From: Fusibacter_C sp942493125
Lineage (GTDB): Bacteria > Bacillota > Clostridia > Peptostreptococcales > Acidaminobacteraceae
DNA length: 64,000 bases
Assembly (NCBI GenBank): GCA_942493125.1
Contig: OW818667.1
Location: forward strand, 1,860,001 to 1,924,000
Direction: 5' to 3'
Shown here: piece by piece, positions 1 through 7,019 of the stretch
How the letters are laid out: each line of letters opens with the position of its first letter
Numbering within the stretch: the stretch's first letter is position 1
The notes under the pieces: model-generated
What the model was told of the DNA's origin: nothing
Database searches by the model: none
The model's input: only the letters and a program-made list of their open reading frames with translations
Translations under genes and position numbers: made by a program

Positions 1-397
1 AAACGGCTTTCAGGATGAAAACCACTATACAACCGTAGAAGACCTTTCTATCCTATTAAGTTATGCCCTACAAAACGATACTTTTCGTGAGGTTTTCACT
101 TCCCCTCTTCACGTCACACAACCTACCAATAAACATCCCGATGGCATAATCATTAAAAGCACACTTTTTGAAAAGCTAAGCGATGAAATGCTAATAGACG
201 GCGCAATTTTAGGAGGAAAAACTGGATATACCAACTACGCAGGGCTTTGTCTTGCGACTCTCGCCGTAGTGGACAATCAAGAATACATCCTAATATCAGC
301 TGGTGCAAAAGGTGATCATAATACAGAGCAGTTAAATATAACGGATGCGTTAACGGTCTATAACCATATCGGTATAGGCAGATCAAGAAGGAAATAA
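1..397 (+). CDS. D-alanyl-D-alanine carboxypeptidase (peptidase S11), C-terminal part
   Basis: The gene enters from the left edge; reading from base 2, about 131 codons remain before the stop. The residues GFQDENHYTTVEDLSILL match the family's conserved 'GL..ENHYTTA.DL' segment, and GGKTGYT carries the KTG motif of penicillin-binding active sites. The SxxK and SxN motifs must lie upstream. S11 enzymes trim the terminal D-Ala from peptidoglycan stem peptides outside the membrane. The C-terminal PBP5 domain and membrane anchor usual for the family are absent: the protein ends about 60 residues after KTG, so it is a short form. A VanZ gene follows 33 bases later, probably in the same transcript. 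Confidence 0.88.
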   Translation, partial: NGFQDENHYTTVEDLSILLSYALQNDTFREVFTSPLHVTQPTNKHPDGIIIKSTLFEKLSDEMLIDGAILGGKTGYTNYAGLCLATLAVVDNQEYILISAGAKGDHNTEQLNITDALTVYNHIGIGRSRRK

Positions 398-430
398 AAC
401 GATGCAAATTCAAAAAAAAAAGGAGGCATC

Positions 431-973
431 ATGTCAAATAGATATCGCATAAAATCCGTCCTTTTATATGGGATATTCTCTTGTTACATCATTTTGTTGA
501 TAAAGATATTACTCTTATCGAGAGTGTCATCGTTTGAGTCTATTAACCTGTTTGATAGTCCAATTAATCTCATACCATTTCATAGCATTTTGGCATCCAT
601 TTCAAAAAATCATGATAGCTTACGAAGCTTTGCTATGGGCAATGTCATTGGAAATATATTGATTTTCATTCCAATGGGGATCTACATGTCTTTGTTCAAA
701 AGGGATAAACGGTATCTAGGAAACCTTATTAACATAGTCTTGATAAGCATGATCGTTGAATCGATTCAATGGGTTTTGGGCATCGGCGTATTAGACATTG
801 ATGATGTCATTTTAAATAGTTTCGGCGGATGGCTTGGTATTCTCATTTACAAAACATTATGCTTAATACTGCACGATGAGAAAAAAGTCTATTCTGCAAT
901 TACCATGCAATCAGCGATTATTGGTCTACCCGTTACTTTCTATTTGCTTTTTATGGTGCAAATGAGATTCTAA
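431..973 (+). CDS. VanZ-like integral membrane protein
   Basis: This 180-residue protein has four hydrophobic segments and the VanZ-family landmarks: NVIGNILIFIPMG in the middle, then VESIQWVLGIGVLDIDDVI, the usual 'E..Q......R..D..D...N..G' region. VanZ proteins are linked to low-level teicoplanin resistance and the cell envelope, but the biochemical role of most members is unknown. The start is supported by AGGAGG six bases upstream of the ATG. It follows a D,D-carboxypeptidase, which fits an envelope role. It converges with the next gene and leaves only four bases between stops, with no terminator hairpin visible. Confidence 0.85.
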   Translation: MSNRYRIKSVLLYGIFSCYIILLIKILLLSRVSSFESINLFDSPINLIPFHSILASISKNHDSLRSFAMGNVIGNILIFIPMGIYMSLFKRDKRYLGNLINIVLISMIVESIQWVLGIGVLDIDDVILNSFGGWLGILIYKTLCLILHDEKKVYSAITMQSAIIGLPVTFYLLFMVQMRF

Positions 974-977
974 CGCA

Positions 978-1835
978 TTATCTCGCTTTCAATGGAAAAA
1001 GTGGCACTGTTGCCTTTGCCAACACCTTTAATTCCTGGAGTTCCTCATCACTCAGAGTGAGATCCTGTTGTTTCATGATATCAACAGCCCATCTAAAATG
1101 TGCAATATCGCCAGGCGGCACGATGACATCAATCCCTCTGGAAAATGTATACCTCACCGCTTTACTTGCAAGTTCATAGCTTTCAATTGGATGGTACCAA
1201 GCTTTTGGGTAATCAATGGCATCTCTTTCCTGGCGTACACTTAAAACCATGGATTTGAGGCCGAGGATGCCCATTTTCTTTTCCAAAGCCTTTTTCAGCA
1301 CAAAGCTGCCATAGTCATTCTTTAACAATGACACAAAGTTGAAAGGAAACATGATGGTATCAAAATCATAGCGTTCCATAAGCGCCAGTGCCGCTTCTGT
1401 AGAATGTGCCGAAAATCCAATGTGCTTGATAATCCCTTGTTCCTTCGCTTTGACATACGTTTCAAACGCGCCATCCGGTCCGAATATCTTTTCAACATCG
1501 GCCAAATTATAAACGGCATGCAATTGGTACAAGTCAAAATAATCCGTTTGAAGATTTTTCAAGGATTTTTCCAACAGGGCTTGTGATCCCTTTCGAGTAC
1601 GGTCTTCCGTTTTACAGGCTAAAAAAATGTCTTTTCTCTTACCTACAAGCGCAGGACCTAAGCGTTCTTCTGCGTTTGAATATGTAGGGGCAACATCAAA
1701 ATAGTTGACACCAGCATCTATGGCCTCAGCCACGTAGTTATTTGCATCTTTTTGACTTTCATCAGCGACTATAATACCACCGAATGCCACTTTGGAAAGG
1801 TTATAGTCAAGTTTATCAATTCTCACCATTTGCAT
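978..1835 (-). CDS. aldo/keto reductase
   Basis: A 285-residue NAD(P)H-dependent aldo/keto reductase of the TIM-barrel superfamily. The catalytic tetrad can be seen: Asp in GVNYFDVAPTY, Tyr in APTYSNAEERLG, Lys in ACKTEDR and His in LYQLHAV. The C-terminal part ends after the barrel and lacks the 4Fe-4S ferredoxin-like tail found in some clostridial relatives. GGAGGT lies just upstream of the ATG; a second ATG two codons downstream is also possible. The substrate cannot be inferred. It stands alone, with a short upstream region facing the small membrane protein gene at 2014. Confidence 0.87.
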   Translation of the reverse strand: MQMVRIDKLDYNLSKVAFGGIIVADESQKDANNYVAEAIDAGVNYFDVAPTYSNAEERLGPALVGKRKDIFLACKTEDRTRKGSQALLEKSLKNLQTDYFDLYQLHAVYNLADVEKIFGPDGAFETYVKAKEQGIIKHIGFSAHSTEAALALMERYDFDTIMFPFNFVSLLKNDYGSFVLKKALEKKMGILGLKSMVLSVRQERDAIDYPKAWYHPIESYELASKAVRYTFSRGIDVIVPPGDIAHFRWAVDIMKQQDLTLSDEELQELKVLAKATVPLFPLKAR

Positions 1836-2013
1836 AAAATTACCTCCATGCCTCCATCTATACCCAGAATTCCTGGACAGTATATCATTAAATGCGTCAA
1901 CTTGATTATTGTTGGTATAATCAAAGAGGTGGATGACTTAACTCAATAAGTATATGTAAGAAGCAATATAAAACTTTATGAAGCTTAAAAAATCAATAAA
2001 AGGAGAAATTAAA

Positions 2014-2352
2014 ATGACAATAAGAATGAAAACAGCGCTCATCGGTGGCGCTTTACTAGGCATTGTTTGCGTAGTTGGCGCGTACATCCGTTCAGATTTT
2101 ACCGCTGAACCAGATTTTGTATTTTCTCTATGGTATAACCGCGTTATTCTCGGACTAGCGGTCGGCGCACCTTGGGCAGTGACTGTTGGAAATAAAGCTT
2201 TGATGCGCGGCGCATTGCTTGGAATATTGGTTTCCTTTGCATTCTACAGCTCAACTGGATTTCAGGATCCCATCAGTTTTGTGGCTGGGTTATTTTATGG
2301 TGTGATACTTGAATGGTGGCTCAGTCGGTCAGATAAGAAGCTTAGTGCATGA
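2014..2352 (+). CDS. small hydrophobic membrane protein, unknown function
   Basis: 112 residues if translation starts at the ATG at 2014, which has AGGAG eight bases upstream; an in-frame ATG at 1978 has no ribosome site and would add twelve lysine-rich residues. Three or four membrane segments are visible (around residues 8-25, 40-60, 65-95), connected by short loops. I do not recognise a family. It has its own intergenic region on both sides and no operon partner, so context gives no clue. Confidence 0.7.
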   Translation: MTIRMKTALIGGALLGIVCVVGAYIRSDFTAEPDFVFSLWYNRVILGLAVGAPWAVTVGNKALMRGALLGILVSFAFYSSTGFQDPISFVAGLFYGVILEWWLSRSDKKLSA

Positions 2353-2389
2353 TGGCTAAGTAAATTATTGGTGTGACACATATACCGCC

Positions 2390-2674
2390 TTATCGAATTT
2401 CTATATGAATTTCCTTACCTAGACTATTAGCCATTCTTATTAGGAAATCTAGTGAAGGATTGTATGAACCACTTTCAAATCTAGATATATTTGATTTTTG
2501 AGTGCCCATTTTTTTAGCTAGTTCTTCTTGCGTGATATGCATATTGAGTCTTGTTTCAATTATTTGAGATACAATTTCATATCTTGGTTTCAGCTTCTCA
2601 TACTCCTTTTTAAAGTCATCGTCTAACATCAGTTGATTCTTTACTTCATCAAACTTAACACTTGCTTTATTCAT
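2390..2674 (-). CDS. XRE/HigA-type helix-turn-helix antitoxin
   Basis: About 94 residues. The C-terminal half is a Cro/C1 HTH: MHITQEELAKKMGTQKSNISRFESGSYNP shows the full helix-turn-helix pattern, followed by a short dimerisation tail ending HIEIR. The N-terminal half (FDEVKNQLMLDDDFKKEYEKLKPRYE) is the usual leader of HigA-like antitoxins paired with Gp49/HigB toxins. The ATG at 2674 is chosen because AGGCGG precedes it at normal spacing. The gene directly upstream should be the toxin, but only its tail survives (2667-2756), so this is an orphan antitoxin. Confidence 0.85.
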   Translation of the reverse strand: MNKASVKFDEVKNQLMLDDDFKKEYEKLKPRYEIVSQIIETRLNMHITQEELAKKMGTQKSNISRFESGSYNPSLDFLIRMANSLGKEIHIEIR

Positions 2675-2756
2675 ATTCATACCGCCTTTCAAAATCTTCT
2701 TTATACTTCCTATCTCGTTCAATTTCTCTAAAAAATGTTATCATATACGATAACAT
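2667..2756 (-). pseudogene. C-terminal remnant of a RelE/HigB (Gp49-like) toxin
   Basis: Reading leftwards from 2756 gives about 29 residues containing ITFFREIERDRKYKEDFERR, which matches the last helix of RelE/HigB-family toxins ('K.P..EIE.A...K.D...R'). Its TAA stop overlaps the antitoxin start at 2674, as in an intact higBA operon. In the same frame a TAG lies a few codons further upstream, and no RelE-like sequence was seen in the preceding 150 bases. The mRNA interferase core is therefore gone and the toxin cannot be functional. Confidence 0.8.
2738..2755. promoter_or_regulatory. inverted repeat, possible antitoxin operator
   Basis: GTTATC and GATAAC form a perfect six-base dyad with a six-base centre. 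It lies about 65 bases upstream of the antitoxin start and inside the toxin remnant. XRE antitoxins of this type autoregulate through dyads, so an operator is plausible; a chance palindrome is possible. Confidence 0.4.
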
Positions 2757-2831
2757 AATGCAACTATACACGACATACTTCTATACAAAGTCATACCATA
2801 TTTTGGAATATCAATTTTATCTATTTGTGTA

Positions 2832-2928
2832 TACAAGGGATGTTCATTTACAAACTGGGCGTTTTGCTTACAAAATGCTCGTTTGAAATACAAAACGGGA
2901 CTCTTGGCTTACAAACGGGACTCTCGCG
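2832..2928. repeat. four or five degenerate 20-bp direct repeats
   Basis: The hexamer TACAAA (or TACAAG in the first copy) recurs at 2832, 2849, 2869, 2889 and 2910, a period of 17, 20, 20 and 21 bases. The last two units also share ACAAACGGGACTCT-like sequence. The array fills much of the gene-free stretch between the antitoxin and the DUF2975 gene. It has no spacers of CRISPR size. An array of DNA-binding sites on one helix face is one reading. Confidence 0.6.
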
Positions 2929-3094
2929 CTTCAATTTTCCCGTGTTTAACGATTATTGTAAACAAATTATCATTTATCGTTAATTTGTTGTTGTAATTCA
3001 TTAATCTCCATGCTATCATAATCGTATCAAGCACACTCGACGTGCAATAAAAGTTAAAAAGATAAATCAAATACATAATTAAGGAGCGAAACTT

Positions 3095-3718
3095 ATGACT
3101 GATTCTCAAATTTTTACCAAACGTGCAAACACTTTGAAATACATATTTTTGTTGGCTCTTATTGGATTTTCATTAATGAATCTATATTCTCTTGGATTAG
3201 CTATATGGGAAATTAGTCCATTCTCACAAGATTCTACATATACTGTGTCATTTGCTACGGACAATTATGGTAACCGAATATCAACACATATAGAAAACAA
3301 CAAAAATTCTCCTTATATAGAAATCACACGGAACTTGATGAAACCTACTGATGAATTTGTATACTCTACCTCTCAAACCGTTGTAAATATCTCTTTAATT
3401 GGTACAATCGTCCGATTGCCTTTACTTTTGGCTCTTTGGATGACCTATCATATCTTTAAGGAGCTCTCCACAAGTCGTACACCATTCACTTCGCTTTTAT
3501 TTGATAGAATCCGACGTTTAGGTAAACTTCTAATACTATATGGTGTTCTTGGCAATCTAGCTTTTAGCATTTTGGCTTCAATTTTTGTGACAGGTGTCTT
3601 ATATTTCAATAACCCTTTAAATGTATATATGATCCTTTTAGGATTTGTACTTTACATTGTTTCTGAAATTTTGGAATACGGTTTTGGACTTCAAAATGAA
3701 GTCGATGAAATGCTATAA
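3095..3718 (+). CDS. DUF2975 membrane protein
   Basis: 207 residues with four predicted membrane helices (about 14-38, 100-125, 145-170, 175-200) and an extracellular loop between the first two. The arrangement, and the HTH gene 11 bases downstream, match the DUF2975/YoaS family, which is regularly paired with a small YozG-type HTH protein. AAGGAG precedes the ATG. Function is unknown in the family. A membrane partner that senses something and modulates the small DNA-binding protein is a reasonable inference, not shown. Confidence 0.8.
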   Translation: MTDSQIFTKRANTLKYIFLLALIGFSLMNLYSLGLAIWEISPFSQDSTYTVSFATDNYGNRISTHIENNKNSPYIEITRNLMKPTDEFVYSTSQTVVNISLIGTIVRLPLLLALWMTYHIFKELSTSRTPFTSLLFDRIRRLGKLLILYGVLGNLAFSILASIFVTGVLYFNNPLNVYMILLGFVLYIVSEILEYGFGLQNEVDEML

Positions 3719-3729
3719 AAGGAGATTAA

Positions 3730-3969
3730 ATGGCAATCATATTAAGACTCGACCGCGTAATGGCGGATCGTAAAATGTCTCTTCTCGGTTTGAGTAATGC
3801 AGTCGGCATATCCAATGTCAATTTATCCAATATGAAGACGGGTAAAATCAAAGCCATCCGCTTTTCGACGCTCAATGAAATCTGTAAAGTCCTCAAATGT
3901 CAACCAGGCGATATCTTAGAATACGTCGAGGGTGATGAAATAGTGGAAAATGAAATTATAATTGAATGA
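3730..3969 (+). CDS. small Cro/C1-type HTH regulator (YozG-like)
   Basis: 79 residues, nearly all HTH: IILRLDRVMADRKMSLLGLS begins the first helix, followed by VGISNVNLSNMKTGK as the recognition region and LNEICKVLKCQPGDILEY, the signature end of HTH_26-type regulators. AAGGAG lies seven bases upstream of the ATG. It is cotranscribed with the DUF2975 gene, and such pairs are common in Firmicutes. A hairpin terminator follows directly. Confidence 0.87.
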   Translation: MAIILRLDRVMADRKMSLLGLSNAVGISNVNLSNMKTGKIKAIRFSTLNEICKVLKCQPGDILEYVEGDEIVENEIIIE

Positions 3970-3974
3970 TAAAT

Positions 3975-4034
3975 AAAAAAGTGATCAAGTCGACAGCCTA
4001 GGGTAAATACCAAGGTTGCGTTGATCACTTTTTA
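3975..4034. terminator. bidirectional intrinsic terminator
   Basis: AAAAAAGTGATCAA pairs with TTGATCACTTTTT across a loop of about 32 bases. It sits between the convergent HTH (ends 3969) and AAA ATPase (ends 4065) genes and has A/T runs on both sides. Confidence 0.75.
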
Positions 4035-4064
4035 TTTTTCATTTTCAAAACTGTTCCCAGTCCA

Positions 4065-4919
4065 TCAAAACGAATCCCCAAACTTCGCAAAGAACTGTTG
4101 ATAAGTACGCACACTTTCAAGCTCTGTCCACTTTTTGACATCGACGGGCGTCTCATCCAAATCGTAGATCTTAGCCCCTCTCATGGCGAGTAAAAATGGC
4201 GAATGCGTTGAGATGACAAATTGGCACTGCTCATATTGCACGCATTCTTCCAAGTATGCCACAAGCTCTATCTGTTTCTGGGCAGACAGGCTGTTTTCAG
4301 GCTCATCTAAAAGATAAAACCCGCTGTTTTTGATACTTTCCGTGAAATAGGCAAAGGCACTTTCACCATTGGAATTCCCCTTTACATTGCCCATCAAATT
4401 TGCTCTGACGTATTTGGATTGTGTTTTGCTACGCGATTGATTGACTTTCTTCAGCTGGTGATAATCCTCTAAAGACTGGAGTTTAAACGTGCTGTACTTA
4501 GCCTCCAAATAATCTACAAAGAGGTCTTCGCGTTTCAAATCGATGCCTTCATTGAGCGCCCTAAGGTTTAACATATAATTGAACACATCGTCACTGGTGA
4601 TGATTTTACTATCCGCTGGCAATGGTCCCACCGGGTTCGCATCACACAGGGCAATATAATCGCCAAAAAAGCTCGATCGATTGTACATGGATTCCCGGTT
4701 CATCTTCAGTTTCTCAGCAATGATATTAAGCACAGTGGTTTTACCGGAACCATTGCCGCCATAGAGTATGGTGATCGGTTCAAAATCAAGTCTGTTCAGT
4801 CCCTTTCGGGGTAAAACCTGAAACGGATAAAAATTGTCATAACATCTTCTCTTTATGGACAAAAAGAAATCAAATTCCCTTTCGTCATTTGGAAAGATAA
4901 ACTTATCTATAAATGTCAT
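4065..4919 (-). CDS. AAA family ATPase (SMC/ABC-like, AAA_21 type)
   Basis: 284 residues. Walker A is GGNGSGKTT (around residue 54), an ABC-signature-like NSNGES is near residue 192, Walker B is YLLDEPENSLS (near 206), and an H-loop is seen in VISTHSPF. This is the compact SMC-like architecture seen in RecF/OLD-type ATPases, with a short, charged middle region instead of long coiled coils. No nuclease, Toprim or methylase gene lies next to it, so it is not obviously a two-gene defence system. It stands alone between terminators. Many such lone ATPases occur in Firmicutes and their role is unknown. Confidence 0.82.
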   Translation of the reverse strand: MTFIDKFIFPNDEREFDFFLSIKRRCYDNFYPFQVLPRKGLNRLDFEPITILYGGNGSGKTTVLNIIAEKLKMNRESMYNRSSFFGDYIALCDANPVGPLPADSKIITSDDVFNYMLNLRALNEGIDLKREDLFVDYLEAKYSTFKLQSLEDYHQLKKVNQSRSKTQSKYVRANLMGNVKGNSNGESAFAYFTESIKNSGFYLLDEPENSLSAQKQIELVAYLEECVQYEQCQFVISTHSPFLLAMRGAKIYDLDETPVDVKKWTELESVRTYQQFFAKFGDSF

Positions 4920-4974
4920 AGGGTCACCTCGAATTTCATAAAGTCAATAATACACTTATTATATCACTATGTAA

Positions 4975-5000
4975 AAAGCCTATCAAATTCGATAGGCTTT
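4975..5000. terminator. terminator of the PadR-DUF2812 operon
   Basis: AAAGCCTATC and GATAGGCTTT form a perfect ten-base stem with a six-base loop just beyond the DUF2812 stop. A-rich sequence to its left becomes the U tract on the minus strand. Confidence 0.85.
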
Positions 5001-5005
5001 CATTT

Positions 5006-5530
5006 TCATTCCCTAATATTCTCTTTAAGCTTCTGGTTATGCGAATACACTTGGTAGAAAAAGTAGGTATAGAGTGAAATAAGGGCAACATATATATAAA
5101 TTAGTGGTCTAAGTGCATCGTTATTCATAGCTAACAATATGGCGAATATAACCAAAAGCACCGCGAATATCGGAAGTAACAATTTAATTAATCTATTGTT
5201 TCTTTCAATGAGCGAGTACGTGTCAGTAAAAATCTCTGGTCTTTCGCCTTCATAGGGCTTCATCCATAAATACCAGCCATTGCCTCCCGTCCACTTTATG
5301 CACCAACCAGCATCCTTATAAATGCTAAAATACTCATCATCAGGGATTTGTTGGTAGTCTACACAGTAACTCACTTTTTGCGCATCGCCCTTTTGAAATC
5401 TAAACCTTACACCCATCAAATCCATTTGAAATAGATTCCAGCCATTTGATGCCATGTTTTCAAGCATCCTTTCCATATTCGAAGGACTCCATCCCCACCA
5501 CCAAAACAGCCTTGTCGTTATATTGTTCAT
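5006..5530 (-). CDS. DUF2812 membrane protein
   Basis: 174 residues. The N-terminal about 110 residues form a soluble, tryptophan-rich domain (WWWGWSPSNMERMLENMASNGW at the start), typical of DUF2812, and two membrane helices follow at about 118-160. The start overlaps the stop of the PadR gene by four bases (ATGA), so the two are translationally coupled. PadR-DUF2812 operons are common in Firmicutes; the membrane protein's function is unknown, but the pair behaves like a regulator with its regulated membrane output. Confidence 0.85.
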   Translation of the reverse strand: MNNITTRLFWWWGWSPSNMERMLENMASNGWNLFQMDLMGVRFRFQKGDAQKVSYCVDYQQIPDDEYFSIYKDAGWCIKWTGGNGWYLWMKPYEGERPEIFTDTYSLIERNNRLIKLLLPIFAVLLVIFAILLAMNNDALRPLIYIYVALISLYTYFFYQVYSHNQKLKENIRE

Positions 5531-5856
5531 AATGCACCTCCTATTTCGCGCCGACCCATATCCACGAGTTCCTGCAATCTTTCAATTTCAAGTTCCAATA
5601 CGGCTCGCCCCTTATCACTTAATTTGTATATTTTTTTTCGATCTTCTTCTCTATCTTGAATAATCAATTGCTCGTTTTCCAGTTTTGAAAGTGTGCCATA
5701 CATAGTACCAGGACCGATTTTAATGCGACCCTTTGTTGTCTCTTCCACATACTGCATGATTCCATAACCATGTCTTGCCACTCTCAAACTCAATAAAATG
5801 CAGTATGCCGACTCTGTCATAGGCAGATATTTACCGATTGATGTCATTTTGTCCAT
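5527..5856 (-). CDS. PadR family transcriptional regulator
   Basis: 109 residues with the PadR winged-helix layout: SAYCILLSLRVARHGYGIMQYVEE, then GPGTMYGTLSKLENEQLI (the conserved 'GTLY..L..LE..G' helix-wing region) and a C-terminal dimerisation helix. PadR proteins usually repress their own operon and respond to small molecules or envelope stress. A long inverted repeat immediately upstream (5879-5923) is the likely operator. GGAGGG precedes the ATG. Confidence 0.93.
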   Translation of the reverse strand: MDKMTSIGKYLPMTESAYCILLSLRVARHGYGIMQYVEETTKGRIKIGPGTMYGTLSKLENEQLIIQDREEDRKKIYKLSDKGRAVLELEIERLQELVDMGRREIGGAL

Positions 5857-5878
5857 TTGGCCCTCCTTACCTTTAGTA

Positions 5879-5923
5879 TATCAAGGTGCGATATACTATA
5901 ACTCATTATATCGCACCTTGATA
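5879..5923. promoter_or_regulatory. PadR operator candidate (17-bp inverted repeat)
   Basis: TATCAAGGTGCGATATA at 5879-5895 is repeated exactly in inverted orientation at 5907-5923, with an 11-base centre; each arm is itself a TATC-N7-GATA dyad. It lies 23 bases upstream of the padR start, where autorepression by PadR would be expected. Confidence 0.8.
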
Positions 5924-6130
5924 CATCACGTCAAGATATAGTTTCACATAAAAAGAACTTCCAGCTTCCAAACCTGTTGCCAGTTCCAGAAGAGGAAGTT
6001 CGTTTGATATAGCTCTTTGTTTAATTCGTTTCTGCACGCCAACTTCCGTCGATATACTTGATACCAATCTATAAAGTAAAAGTCTGCATTTTTACTTTTT
6101 TTGCAGACTTTTACCCATTGGTTTTCTGCA
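5924..6130. other. intergenic region with a 13-bp perfect hairpin
   Basis: No gene is seen here. GTAAAAGTCTGCA (6076-6088) pairs perfectly with TGCAGACTTTTAC (6102-6114) across a 13-base loop. There is no U tract, so a terminator is unlikely. A weaker GAACTTCC/GGAAGTTC pair lies at 5955-6001. The hairpin overlaps the -35 side of the predicted abiE promoter and may be a regulatory dyad. Confidence 0.5.
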
Positions 6131-6136
6131 TATAAT
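6109..6136 (+). promoter_or_regulatory. probable abiE promoter
   Basis: A consensus -10 TATAAT lies at 6131-6136, with a weak -35 TTTTAC 16 bases upstream. A TTACTT/AAGTAA dyad at 6138-6151 directly follows the -10. Confidence 0.5.
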
Positions 6137-6188
6137 GTTACTTAAAAGTAATGTTATGTGTAGATTCAAGAACGCTATACCTGATTAC

Positions 6189-6222
6189 GCACAAAACATT
6201 TGAAATAAATAATGTTCTGTGC
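6189..6222. promoter_or_regulatory. inverted repeat, candidate AbiEi operator
   Basis: GCACAAAACATT and AATGTTCTGTGC form a 12-base dyad with one mismatch and a 10-base centre, 26 bases upstream of the abiEi start. AbiEi antitoxins are known to repress their operons by binding inverted repeats in this position. Confidence 0.6.
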
Positions 6223-6248
6223 AATAATAAGAACAGGAAGGTGATGTT

Positions 6249-7019
6249 ATGAAATATTTAGAAAAACTATTGGAATTGGGATGCTTTACTCGCCAAGATG
6301 TTGTTGCATTGACAGGAAATGCACAAGCGGCGCATTCCTTGCTTCATAATTATCTAAAAGCAGGATATATTGACCGAATTCGTAGAGACCTCTACTCAGC
6401 AATCAGCCTTGAAACAAAGCAACCTATTGCTAATCGATTTAAGATTGCAACTCATATTGCGGATGATGCCTATATTTCATACCACAGTGCATTTGAATAT
6501 TATGGTTATACCAATCAAGTTTTTTATGAGATTTATGTGACTACTAATAGTCGTTTTTCGAATTTTAACTACGATGGTATCACATATTTACGAGTGTCTC
6601 CTCGAATAAATTCAGGCGTTATTACAACTAATACTGGTATCAGAATATCAGATATTGAAAAAACAGTCATTGACAGCATTTATGAATTTGAAAAAATAGG
6701 TGGATTGGAGGAGTTGCTTCGTTGTCTTATGTTGATACCTTCACTACGAAGTGACAAACTAATGACCTATCTTGATGAATACGGACATGCAAATCTATAT
6801 CAAAAAACAGGCTATATTTTGACGAAATTTTCAGAACAACTTGGTCTGGAAAAATCTTTTTTCGATTTTTGTATGGATAGAATTCCTAAGTCAAAAAAAT
6901 ACTTATATTTAGAAAAAGATGCTCTTTCAAAGAATTTTGTCTTACATGAGGATTGGATGCTTTATGCACCTGAGAACATCAAGGCCATAATCAATAAAGG
7001 GGTTGATTACAATGAGTGA
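6249..7019 (+). CDS. abiEi: AbiEi-family type IV antitoxin / transcriptional repressor
   Basis: 256 residues. The N-terminal winged-helix (FTRQDVVALTGNAQAAHSLLHNYLKAGYIDRIRRDLYS) matches the AbiEi antitoxin HTH, followed by the AbiEi C-terminal domain, including AYISYHSAFEYYGYTNQVFYEIYVTT. In the AbiE abortive-infection system this protein represses the operon and neutralises the nucleotidyltransferase toxin encoded downstream. AGGAAGGTG precedes the ATG. The stop overlaps the ATG of the toxin gene by eight bases. The antitoxin looks complete, whereas its toxin partner carries a frameshift. Confidence 0.87.
   Translation: MKYLEKLLELGCFTRQDVVALTGNAQAAHSLLHNYLKAGYIDRIRRDLYSAISLETKQPIANRFKIATHIADDAYISYHSAFEYYGYTNQVFYEIYVTTNSRFSNFNYDGITYLRVSPRINSGVITTNTGIRISDIEKTVIDSIYEFEKIGGLEELLRCLMLIPSLRSDKLMTYLDEYGHANLYQKTGYILTKFSEQLGLEKSFFDFCMDRIPKSKKYLYLEKDALSKNFVLHEDWMLYAPENIKAIINKGVDYNE

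Noticed and set aside
2832..2928. Possible CRISPR array in the TACAAA repeats
   Set aside because: Repeat units are degenerate and adjacent, with no 25-40 base spacers and no cas genes nearby.
4065..4919. AAA ATPase as part of a two-gene phage defence system (OLD/Gabija or retron-like)
   Set aside because: No adjacent nuclease, helicase or reverse transcriptase gene; neighbours are separated by terminators.
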